Shown: positions 8,858 through 17,196 of the stretch, piece by piece
How the letters are laid out: each line of letters starts with the position of its first letter
Position numbering within the stretch: the stretch's first letter is position 1
Source of the DNA: Sphingomonas glacialis
GTDB lineage: Bacteria > Pseudomonadota > Alphaproteobacteria > Sphingomonadales > Sphingomonadaceae
Reading direction: 5' to 3'
Assembly (NCBI RefSeq): GCF_006439055.1
Contig: NZ_RCZC01000006.1
Location: 46,993 to 110,992 of the forward strand
DNA length: 64,000 nucleotides
Made by a program: the position numbers and the translations under genes
The notes under the pieces: generated by a model
The model's database searches: none
The model's input: only the letters and a program-made list of their open reading frames with translations
Told to the model about the DNA's origin: nothing

Positions 8858-8950
8858 CGTCACCCCGGGCTTGTCCCGGGGTCCACCGTGATACGCGTAT
8901 TTCGCCCGCAGCATGTGCGGCACGGTGGGCCCCGGGACGAGCCCGGGGTG
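8858..8950. repeat. Paired palindromic repeat between mtnP and the CitE-like gene
   Basis: Left arm at 8858-8890 (CACCCCGGGCTTGTCCCGGG core) and right arm at 8921-8950 are inverted copies with a CCACCGTG...CACGGTGG inner stem. It lies between two convergent genes and is suited to act as a two-way terminator. Confidence 0.87.
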
Positions 8951-8976
8951 CCGGTGGGGGGTAGGTGAGCGCCCTG

Positions 8977-9795
8977 CTACACTAAGGCGACGACGCGCTC
9001 GGCCTCTTCGAGATGCAGGCGCTCGACCATCTCGCCATCGACGCGGATCGCGCCCTTGTCGGCATTCTCGGGCAGCGCGAACGCCGCGATCACCGCTTGC
9101 GCCCACGCCACGCGCGCATCCGACGGCGCAAAGGCGCGATTGGCGGGCGCGATCTGCGCGGGATGGATCAGCGTCTTGCCGTCGAAGCCGAACGCCGCCC
9201 CCTGCCCGCATTCCGCCGCCAGCTCGGGCGTATCGGCGAGCACGTTCGACACGCCGTCGAGCGCGATCAGCCCGTACGCGCGCGCCGCGGTGACGATCGC
9301 GGTCAGGTGCGGCAGCAACGGCACGCGATCCGCCCCGGGCGTGCAGCGCATCTCCTTAGCGAGGTCGTTCGTCCCCGCGACGAGGCAGGCGAGCCCAGGC
9401 TCAGTTGCGATCGCGGGCAGCGCCAGCATCGCCGCGCACGTCTCGATCATCGCCCAGAGCGGCACCGCGCCGAGCTGTGCGCGCGCCAAGGTCAGGTCGC
9501 CCGGCGCAGAAACCTTGGGCAGCAACACCGCGTCGAACCCGGCATCGGCCGCTGCTGCGAGATCGGCCTCGCCCCATTCGGTGTCGAGCCCGTTGACGCG
9601 CAGCACCAGCAAGCGCGATCCGAATCCGCCTTCAGCCGCCGCGACGATCGCCTGATCGCGCGCCGCGGCCTTCTGCTCGGGCGCGATCGAATCCTCGAGA
9701 TCGAGGATCACCGCATCGCAGTCGAGCCCGCGCGCCTTGACGATCGCCCGCATGTTCGATGCGGGCATGAACAAGGCGCTGCGGATCGCCCTCAC
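8977..9795 (-). CDS. CitE/HpcH-family CoA ester lyase
   Basis: 272-residue TIM-barrel protein of the citrate lyase beta/HpcH family. Hallmarks are RSALFMPASNMRAIVKA, DAVILDLEDSIAPEQK (acidic metal ligand), LPKVSAPGD, AMIETCAAML and GFDGKTLIHPAQIA. Members cleave malyl-, citramalyl- or similar CoA esters; the substrate here is open. The GTG start overlaps the stop of the outer-membrane efflux channel gene (GTGA), so it is coupled to an efflux operon with no evident metabolic link. Confidence 0.9.
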   Translation of the reverse strand: MRAIRSALFMPASNMRAIVKARGLDCDAVILDLEDSIAPEQKAAARDQAIVAAAEGGFGSRLLVLRVNGLDTEWGEADLAAAADAGFDAVLLPKVSAPGDLTLARAQLGAVPLWAMIETCAAMLALPAIATEPGLACLVAGTNDLAKEMRCTPGADRVPLLPHLTAIVTAARAYGLIALDGVSNVLADTPELAAECGQGAAFGFDGKTLIHPAQIAPANRAFAPSDARVAWAQAVIAAFALPENADKGAIRVDGEMVERLHLEEAERVVALV

Positions 9796-11273
9796 GGAGT
9801 CGGCGCCGCGGCCGCGCGCCGCACCGGCGCGGGGGCGTCTTCCCAGCCGCCGCCGAGCGCCTTGAACAGGCTGATCTGCGCGTCCGATACCGCCGCATCG
9901 GATTGCGCCAGCGCCGCGCGCGCACTCGCCCGGTCGCGCTCGGCATCGATCAGCAGCAGGAAGCTGTCGGCGCCGTAATCGAAACGCAGTTGCGAGAGCT
10001 TGGCGGCCGCACTGCTCGACGCCTCGGCGCGACGCAGCGCCGCATTTCGGTCGAGCGCACCGGCATAGCGCGCGAGCGCCTGCTCGACTTCCTGTAACGC
10101 GGTCAGCACACGGCCGTCGAAGGTCGCGAGACTGGCATCGGCCCCGGCGCGTGCCTGGCGGATCCGCGCGCGCACGATCGTCTGGTTGGGGAAGCTCCAC
10201 GAGATCAGCGGGCCGGCCGAATAGGTCACCGCGCTGCTCTTGAGCAGCTGGCTGCCGCGCTGCGCATTGAGCCCGATCGAACCGAGCAACTGGATCTTGG
10301 GATACAGATCGGCGACGGCGATGCCGATCCGCGCGGTATCGGCGGCGAGCGTGCGCTCGGCGGCGCGAACGTCGGGACGCCGCGCGATCAGCGCCGCACC
10401 GTCGCCGACCGGCAGCACTTCGGCGATCCGCGGCGGCGCTTTGCAAGCGTCGGCGGCGGCATCGACCTGCTCGGGCGGCAGGCCGGTCAGCACTGCGAGC
10501 GCATAGAGCGACGCGCGACGCTCGGCCTCGAAGCCGGGGATCGTCGCCTGGGTCTGTGCGAGCAGAACATCAGCGCGCTCGACATCGCGGCGCGTACCGC
10601 GGCCCGCATCGAACAGCGTGTTGGTCAGCGCGAAGGTGCGCTGCTGCAGCTGGACCGTCTCGAGCGCGACCGAACGCTGGGCGGCATTGCCGCACGCGGT
10701 CGCATAGGCGCGCGTGGTCTCGGCCGCGACCGAGACGCGCGCGGCATCGAGTTGCGCCTGCGCCGCCTCGACATCGCCGCGCGCCGCTTCGATCGCGCGC
10801 GTGATGCCGCCGAACAGATCGACTTCATACGACGCGTCGAAGCCGAGCTTGAAGCTGTTGTATTCGAACGTCTGTTGCGTCGACGTGCCGGTCGTCCCAC
10901 CCGTCAAAGCGCCGGCGCCGACGCTCGCGAGATTGGCCTGCCCGCGCGTATATTGCGCGCTCGGCCCCGTCGTCGGGAGGCGCGCACCACGCTGCTCGTC
11001 GAGCACCGCCCGCGCCCGCGCGAGATTGCCCGCCGCGACGCGCACGTCGGTATTGTGCGCCAGCGCATCGGTGACGAGCCGATCGACGACCGGATCGTTG
11101 TACAGCCGCCACCAATGATCGGGCAGCGGGGTCGGCGTGATCGCCGCGCTCTTGCCCGCTTCGGCAAAGCTGCCGCCGACGGCTGGAACCGGGGTCGTCG
11201 GCTTGGTGTAATTCGGCCCCACGACGCACGCCGACAGAGCGAGTGCGGGGAGGACGGTCAGGATGCGCTTCAT
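9792..11273 (-). CDS. RND efflux outer-membrane channel lipoprotein (OprM/NodT type)
   Basis: 493-residue TolC-like outer-membrane factor. The N-terminus MKRILTVLPALALSACVVGP has a lipobox (LSAC, Cys16), followed by NYTKPTTPVPAVGGSF, typical of the NodT family. Long helical repeats and LRFDYGADSFLLLIDAERD mark the periplasmic tunnel halves. The start ATG overlaps the pump gene stop (ATGA). It forms the exit duct for the pump encoded at 11270-14458. Confidence 0.94.
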   Translation of the reverse strand: MKRILTVLPALALSACVVGPNYTKPTTPVPAVGGSFAEAGKSAAITPTPLPDHWWRLYNDPVVDRLVTDALAHNTDVRVAAGNLARARAVLDEQRGARLPTTGPSAQYTRGQANLASVGAGALTGGTTGTSTQQTFEYNSFKLGFDASYEVDLFGGITRAIEAARGDVEAAQAQLDAARVSVAAETTRAYATACGNAAQRSVALETVQLQQRTFALTNTLFDAGRGTRRDVERADVLLAQTQATIPGFEAERRASLYALAVLTGLPPEQVDAAADACKAPPRIAEVLPVGDGAALIARRPDVRAAERTLAADTARIGIAVADLYPKIQLLGSIGLNAQRGSQLLKSSAVTYSAGPLISWSFPNQTIVRARIRQARAGADASLATFDGRVLTALQEVEQALARYAGALDRNAALRRAEASSSAAAKLSQLRFDYGADSFLLLIDAERDRASARAALAQSDAAVSDAQISLFKALGGGWEDAPAPVRRAAAAPTP

Positions 11274-14200
11274 GCCGGCGTCTCCTCGGGCGCGGGGACG
11301 TGCTTTGGCGGCTTGTCCTTCTTGCGCGGCATCTTCGACGACACCCAATCGCCGAGCGATCGACTGATCACGTAGAAAGCAGGCGTGAACAGCAGGCCGA
11401 AGGTCGTCACGCCGATCATCCCGAAGAACACCGCGACGCCGAGCGCACGGCGCATCTCGGCGCCCGGCCCCGTCCCGATCACCAGCGGCAACACGCCGAG
11501 AATGAACGCGATCGAGGTCATCACGATCGGGCGCAGACGCTGTTCGGCAGCGTGGATCGCGGCCTGGTGCATCTCCATCCCCGCATCCTCGTTCTGCCGC
11601 GCGAATTCGACGATCAGGATCGCGTTCTTCGCCGCCAGGCCGATCAGCACGACGAGGCCGATCTGCGTCAGGATGTTGTTGTCCCCGCCGAACAGATTCA
11701 CCCCGACGATCGCGGCGAGCAGGCACATAGGGACGATCAGGATCACCGCGAGCGGCAACACCAGGCTTTCGTAATTCGCCGCGAGCAGCAGGAACACGAA
11801 CAGCACGGCGAGCCCGAACACCAGCGTCGCGGTATTCCCCGCCTGCTGCTGCTGGAAGGCAAGCTCGGTCCATTCGAACGCCATGCCCTTCGGCAAGGTC
11901 TCGCCCGCCAGCTTCGCCATCGTCTGGAGCGACTGGCCCGACGAATAGCCGATCGCGGTGTCGCCCTGCAGCTCGGCCGAAGGATAAAGGTTGTAGCGCA
12001 CGACGCGATACGGCCCGCTGTCGTTCTTGAGCGTCATCACCGAATCGAGCGGCACCATATTGCCCGCCGCCGAACGCGTCTTGAGATGTCCGACGTCGGA
12101 GGTCTGGTCACGATACGGCGCGTCGGCCTGCGCCGTCACGCGATAGGTGCGCCCGAGATAGTTGAAGTCGTTGACATAGGTGCCGCCGAGATAGGTGCCG
12201 AGCGTCGAGAAGACGTTCGCGGTCGGCACGCCGAGCTGTTCGGCGCGTTCGCGGTCGATATCCGCCGACAGACGCGGGGTGCGCGTGTTGAAGGTGGTGA
12301 AGGTGCTGACCAGACCTGGGGTCTGGTTGGCTTTCATCATCATCGCAAAGGCCGCGCCCTCGAGCGCCTTGTAGCCGAGGTTAGACCGGTCCTCGATCAG
12401 CATCTTGAAACCGCCGCCGGTGCCGATCCCGCGGACGGGGGGCGGCGGCACGATCAGCAGATTGCCGCCATGGACCGCGCTCAGCGCGCCGCGCATCTGG
12501 TTGGCGATCTCGTCGGCGGTCTTGCGGTCGCCGAACGGCTTCAAGGTAATGAACATCGCGCCCGCATTCGGCGCGGTCGAGAAGGTCGCACCGTCGAGAC
12601 CGGCAAACGCGACCGTCGCGAGCGTCGACGGATTCTTCAGCGCGATCTTGGTCGCCTGCTCCATCACCTCGGACGTGCGCTGCAGCGACGAGCCCGGCGG
12701 CAATTGGATCACCGCGATCAGATAGCCCTGATCCTGCGCCGGAATGAAGCCCGAAGGTGTGGCATAGAGCCGCCACCCGGCCAGCCCGATCAGACAGGCA
12801 TAGACGATCCCGACCAGCGCCAAGGCACGCACCGCGCGCGCGGTGAACTTGCCGAAGCGGCTGCTGACCTTGTCGAACCCACGGTTGAAACCGCGCGCAA
12901 AGCGCGTCGGCCAGCCGAGCACGCCGGCGCGCGGCTCGGCATCATGCTTGGGCTTGAGCAGCAAGGCAGCGAGCGCAGGCGAGAGCGTCAGCGAGACGAA
13001 CGCCGAGATCACCGCCGCCGACACGATCGTCAGCGCGAACTGCTGATAGAACTGCCCCGAAATGCCCGGGATGAAGCTCGTCGGGATGAACACCCCGCAC
13101 AGCACGAGCGAGATCGCGATCAGCGCGCCCGACACTTCGTCCATCGTCTCATGCGCGGCTTCGCGCGGGCTGAGGCCCTTTTCCTCCATCAAGCGCTCGA
13201 TATTCTCGACCACGACGATCGCATCGTCGACGACGATCCCGACCGCGAGGATCAGCCCGAACAGCGAGAGATTGTTGAGGCTGAAACCGAACACCGCGAG
13301 CATCGCGAGCGACCCGACGAGCGACACCGGCACCGCGATCAGCGGAACGATCGTCGCGCGCCAGCTCTGCAGGAACAGCAGCACGACCAGAGCGACCAGC
13401 ACGATCGCCTCGACCAGCGTGTGGTACACCGCCTCGATCGACGCCTCGATATATTCGGTCGGGTTGTACGGGATCTGATATTGCAGCCCGGGCGGGAAGC
13501 TCTTCGCCGCCTCGGCAATATCCGCCTTGACCGCATCGGCGGTGGTCAGCGCGTTCGATCCCGGAAGCTGGGTGATGGCGAGACCGATCATCGGCTTGCC
13601 ACTGAGCACCGCGTTGATCCCGTAATCCTGAGCGCCGAGTTCGACCCGCGCAACGTCGCGCAGCCGCGTGAGGCGCCCCTCGGTGTCACGCTTGACGATG
13701 ATCTGGCCGAATTCGTCGGGACTCGTCAGGCGGCCCTTGGTCTGGATGCCGAGCTGGAACGCCGTGCCGCCCTGGTTGAACGGCGGCGCACCGACCGAGC
13801 CGACCGCGACCTGCGCGTTCTGCGCGCGGATCGCCGCGACGATCTCGTCGGTCGTCAGGTTGCGCGAGGCGGCGAGATCGGGGTTGATCCACACGCGCAT
13901 ATTGTAGTCGCGGCCACCAAAGGCGCGCACGCCACCGACGCCGGGAATACGCGCCATGCGGTCGATCAGCTGCGTCGTCGCATAGTTGGAGACATATTGC
14001 TGCGACAGCGAGCCATCGGGCGAGGTCAGCGCGATCACCATCAGGATATCGGGCGAGTTCTTCGCCACCGTCACACCGACACGGCGAACATCGTCGGGCA
14101 GGCGCGGCTCGGCGGTCGAGACGCGGTTCTGCACCAGGACCTGCGCCTGATCGACGTTGACGCCCTGCTTGAAGGTCACGGTGATCGACAATGCGCCATC

Positions 14201-14458
14201 GCCGGTCGACGATGACGACATGTAGATCATGTTCTCGACGCCATTGATCGATTCCTCGAGCGGCGCGGCGACGGTTTCGGCGAGCGTTTCGGCGTTCGCG
14301 CCGGGATAGGTCGCGGTCACGACGACGGTCGGTGGCGCGATCTCGGGATATTGCGCGACCGGCAGGCCGGGATAGGCGACGATCCCGAACACGACGATCA
14401 GGATCGACAGCACCGCCGCGAAGATCGGCCGCTCGATGAAGAAATGGGGGAATTTCAC
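11270..14458 (-). CDS. RND multidrug efflux pump, HAE1 family (AcrB/MexF-like)
   Basis: 1062-residue inner-membrane proton antiporter. It opens with the usual FFIERPIFAAVLSILIVVFG and has the proton-relay pair Asp411-Asp412 in GIVVDDAIVVVEN, plus GLAAKNAILIVEFARQ in the second half. Length and the twelve-helix, two-loop layout are standard. It pairs with the adaptor upstream and the channel downstream as a three-part pump across the envelope. No TetR or MarR regulator is adjacent, and the substrate cannot be read from sequence. Confidence 0.96.
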   Translation of the reverse strand: MKFPHFFIERPIFAAVLSILIVVFGIVAYPGLPVAQYPEIAPPTVVVTATYPGANAETLAETVAAPLEESINGVENMIYMSSSSTGDGALSITVTFKQGVNVDQAQVLVQNRVSTAEPRLPDDVRRVGVTVAKNSPDILMVIALTSPDGSLSQQYVSNYATTQLIDRMARIPGVGGVRAFGGRDYNMRVWINPDLAASRNLTTDEIVAAIRAQNAQVAVGSVGAPPFNQGGTAFQLGIQTKGRLTSPDEFGQIIVKRDTEGRLTRLRDVARVELGAQDYGINAVLSGKPMIGLAITQLPGSNALTTADAVKADIAEAAKSFPPGLQYQIPYNPTEYIEASIEAVYHTLVEAIVLVALVVLLFLQSWRATIVPLIAVPVSLVGSLAMLAVFGFSLNNLSLFGLILAVGIVVDDAIVVVENIERLMEEKGLSPREAAHETMDEVSGALIAISLVLCGVFIPTSFIPGISGQFYQQFALTIVSAAVISAFVSLTLSPALAALLLKPKHDAEPRAGVLGWPTRFARGFNRGFDKVSSRFGKFTARAVRALALVGIVYACLIGLAGWRLYATPSGFIPAQDQGYLIAVIQLPPGSSLQRTSEVMEQATKIALKNPSTLATVAFAGLDGATFSTAPNAGAMFITLKPFGDRKTADEIANQMRGALSAVHGGNLLIVPPPPVRGIGTGGGFKMLIEDRSNLGYKALEGAAFAMMMKANQTPGLVSTFTTFNTRTPRLSADIDRERAEQLGVPTANVFSTLGTYLGGTYVNDFNYLGRTYRVTAQADAPYRDQTSDVGHLKTRSAAGNMVPLDSVMTLKNDSGPYRVVRYNLYPSAELQGDTAIGYSSGQSLQTMAKLAGETLPKGMAFEWTELAFQQQQAGNTATLVFGLAVLFVFLLLAANYESLVLPLAVILIVPMCLLAAIVGVNLFGGDNNILTQIGLVVLIGLAAKNAILIVEFARQNEDAGMEMHQAAIHAAEQRLRPIVMTSIAFILGVLPLVIGTGPGAEMRRALGVAVFFGMIGVTTFGLLFTPAFYVISRSLGDWVSSKMPRKKDKPPKHVPAPEETPA

Positions 14459-14464
14459 GGGCGC

Positions 14465-15667
14465 TTACTTCGCGGTCGCATCGGATGCGGGGGGCGCGGT
14501 GTCGGGCTGGCTGGTCGGCGCGGTGTTGGCCGCGCGCGGCTTCATCGTGGTCAGCACCGCCTTGACCGGCATTCCCGGCTGGAGCGTGGTGATGCCCTCG
14601 ATCACGACATGCTCGCCGGCTGCTAGGCCGGTCTTGATGACGCGCAGGCCCTCGACCTGCGGGCCGGTTTCGACCGGGCGCTGGATCGCCTTGCCGTCCT
14701 TGCCGACGACATAGACGAGCTTGCGCGTCTGGTCGGTGACGACCGCTTCGTCGGGGACGAGCATCGCATGATAGGTGCCCGAGCCGAGCAGCCGCGCACG
14801 CCCGAACAGGCCGGGGGTGAGGAAGCCGTCGGGATTGGAGATCACCGCGTGCGCGCGGATCGTCCCCGAATTGGGATCGACCGCATTGTCGACGAATTCC
14901 ATCCGGCCATGCCAGCGATAGCCGGTCTCGTCGGCAAGCTGGACCTCGACCGGGTTTGGCGTGTTGCGCGACGAGCCACGCTCCCCCGCCTTCGCCTGGC
15001 GGAGATACTTGAGGTAGAAACTCTCGGCGCCGTCGAACGAGAACCAGATCGGGTCGGTCGAGACGACGCGCGTCAGCACTGTGGTCGCGTCGGTCGCGTA
15101 ATTGCCCTTGCTGACGCGGCGATCGGAGACGATCCCGGTGATCGGCGAGCGGACCGTGGTGAAGCCGAGATTGAGCTGCGCGGTGGTGACATTGGCATTG
15201 CCCGCGCCGAGATCGGCCTGTGCGCTGCGGACGTTGGCGAGCTTGGTCTCATATTCCTCGCGGCTGATCGCCTGCGCGGCGAGCAGCTTGTCGGCACGCG
15301 CGAGCTCGGAGCGCGCATTGGTCAGCGCAGCCTGCGACTTGGCGACCTGCGCGCGCGCCTGGGCGAGCGCGGCCGCATAGGGGCGCGGATCGATCGTGAA
15401 CAAAGCCTCGCCCGCGCGCACACGCTGGCCGTTGGCAAACAGCACCTTGTCGATCGTGCCCGACACCCGTGGGCGCAGTTCGACGTCCTGGATCGCCTCG
15501 AAACGGCCGACATATTCGTCCCAATCGACGATATCGCGCTGCAGCGGGAGCGCGACGGTAACCTGGGGTGCGGGGGGCGGCGGCGGCGCGCTCTTCGAAC
15601 ACGCGGCAAGCGCCGCGAGACTGGCAACCGCCAAGAGCGAGCGAACCGAGCTCGTTAGCTTCATCAT
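14465..15667 (-). CDS. RND efflux periplasmic adaptor lipoprotein (MexE/AcrA-like)
   Basis: 400-residue membrane-fusion protein. The signal LLAVASLAALAACSKS contains a lipobox with Cys23, then a proline linker, a biotinyl-lipoyl half (DEYVGRFEAIQDVELRPRVS), the coiled-coil hairpin (Ala/Gln-rich stretch LAQARAQVAKSQAALTNARS) and a beta barrel. GGGGA precedes the MM start. It is the first gene of the adaptor-pump-channel-lyase operon; the 207 bases upstream should hold its promoter, though I see no clear operator. Confidence 0.94.
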   Translation of the reverse strand: MMKLTSSVRSLLAVASLAALAACSKSAPPPPPAPQVTVALPLQRDIVDWDEYVGRFEAIQDVELRPRVSGTIDKVLFANGQRVRAGEALFTIDPRPYAAALAQARAQVAKSQAALTNARSELARADKLLAAQAISREEYETKLANVRSAQADLGAGNANVTTAQLNLGFTTVRSPITGIVSDRRVSKGNYATDATTVLTRVVSTDPIWFSFDGAESFYLKYLRQAKAGERGSSRNTPNPVEVQLADETGYRWHGRMEFVDNAVDPNSGTIRAHAVISNPDGFLTPGLFGRARLLGSGTYHAMLVPDEAVVTDQTRKLVYVVGKDGKAIQRPVETGPQVEGLRVIKTGLAAGEHVVIEGITTLQPGMPVKAVLTTMKPRAANTAPTSQPDTAPPASDATAK

Positions 15668-15874
15668 CTACGTCTATCCCCAAGACCTGGTCGTCACCAA
15701 TCCACCCTCGTCCAGGTGATCCGCTCTCGGGGGCGGATTCACGGCCATCGCCCCTTAAGTGCGACGGCAAATGCTGCAATGCAAGCGGCCAGCAAGAAAC
15801 GCTTGGTTTCCCTACCGCCACGAACGGGCAATAAATGTAGCAATCGGACTGTGCCGATCGCTGGCACCGCCGGG

Positions 15875-17143
15875 CTATGGTGCGATCGCTACACCATTCT
15901 TCATCACCCAGGCAACGTGTCGGACCGAATCGATCGTGCTGGTCGGATCGCCCTTAACGGCGACCAGGTCGGCGAGGAGCCCGACCCGCACCGTGCCCCG
16001 ATCGCTGAGGTGAAAGGCGCGCGCATTGCCCGATGTCGCGGCGATCAGCACCTGCGCCGCGGGCATTCCCGCCGCGGCCATCAACACCATTTCGCGCGCA
16101 TTTTCGCCGTGTGCGAAGACGCCGACATCGCCGCCCATACAGATAGGCACGCCCGCGGCACGCGCCAGCGCGAACGCTGCGCGGCTCTGCGCGACCGCCT
16201 CGGGCACCGGATCGCCGCCGTTCCAGCCGCGATAGCGCGCGACCGCATCGGACGCGGCGAGTGTCGGGCACAAGGCGATATGCTGCGCGGCCATCGCGCG
16301 GAAGATTTCGGGCGTGCCGCCATAGCCATGCTCGATCGTGTCGGCGCCAGCGGCGATCGCGCGGCGCATCCCCTCGGGGGTGGCGGTGTGGACCGCGACC
16401 GTCCGCCCGGCATCGTGCGCCGCCTCGACCGCGGCCTTCATTTCGGCGGTGGAGAAGGTCGGGCGGCTCGGCTCGCCCGGACCCCAGCGATAATCGCCAT
16501 AGAGTTTTACGACATCAGCGCCCGCCGCGATCTGCGAGCGAACGACCCGCACGACCTCGTCGACGCCGCTCGCTTCCTCCGCGCCTTGCGGGATGACGAG
16601 ACCGGGCTCAAAACCCTTGGGGCCATAAGCGCCGCGCGCGACGATCGCGCGCGTCGCGACGATCATCCGCGGCCCCGGCACGATCCCCTTCGCGATCGCC
16701 TCGCGTAAGCCCACATCGGCATAGCCCGCGCCCTCGGTGCCGAGGTCGCGCTCGGTGGTGAACCCCGCGCGCAGCGTCGCGGCAGCCTGCGCGACCGCGC
16801 GCGCGGTGCGCAACGCGAGCGGCTCGTGGAGCACCTGATCGTCCCAGCTCGTCTCGTTATAGGGGTGGAGGAAGAGGTGGCCGTGCCCCTCGATCATCCC
16901 GGGCATCAGCGTATCGCCGGGCAAGTCGATCGTCGCGGTCCCCGCCGGCACAGCGAGCGCAGGGCCGACCGCTGTAATCCGATCCCCGGTGACGAGCACC
17001 TGCCAGCCGGGATGCGCGACCGGCTCGACCCCATCGAACACCGCCGCCGGGCGCAACAAGGTCGTGCGCGGTGCCGCCGGTTCGGGCGCGGCGGCGCCGA
17101 GCATGAGCGGGACGAGCAGGATTGCAGCGATCACGCATTTCAT
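15875..17143 (-). CDS. Secreted metal-dependent amidohydrolase
   Basis: 422-residue amidohydrolase-superfamily enzyme with a Sec signal (MKCVIAAILLVPLMLGAAAP). Metal-site features are MIEGHGHLFLHP (HxH), the likely carboxylated lysine in ADVVKLYGDYR, AVHTATPEG and TIEHGYGGT, and Asp in MGGDVGVFAHG. It belongs to the imidazolonepropionase/prolidase-like branch that often hydrolyses dipeptide or N-acyl amide bonds; the substrate is unknown. GGAG precedes the ATG. It is divergent from the acylase gene with a 53-base gap, suggesting shared control. Confidence 0.88.
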   Translation of the reverse strand: MKCVIAAILLVPLMLGAAAPEPAAPRTTLLRPAAVFDGVEPVAHPGWQVLVTGDRITAVGPALAVPAGTATIDLPGDTLMPGMIEGHGHLFLHPYNETSWDDQVLHEPLALRTARAVAQAAATLRAGFTTERDLGTEGAGYADVGLREAIAKGIVPGPRMIVATRAIVARGAYGPKGFEPGLVIPQGAEEASGVDEVVRVVRSQIAAGADVVKLYGDYRWGPGEPSRPTFSTAEMKAAVEAAHDAGRTVAVHTATPEGMRRAIAAGADTIEHGYGGTPEIFRAMAAQHIALCPTLAASDAVARYRGWNGGDPVPEAVAQSRAAFALARAAGVPICMGGDVGVFAHGENAREMVLMAAAGMPAAQVLIAATSGNARAFHLSDRGTVRVGLLADLVAVKGDPTSTIDSVRHVAWVMKNGVAIAP

Positions 17144-17196
17144 CGGTCGGCTCCACGATCATTGTCGCCACGAGCGATGCCCGATAGCGTCGCGTC

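Noticed and set aside
11243..14215. 990-residue open frame antisense to the RND pump
   Set aside because: Its translation is Arg/His/Asp-rich with no family motifs, and the opposite strand encodes an unmistakable RND pump. Long antisense frames are expected at this GC content.
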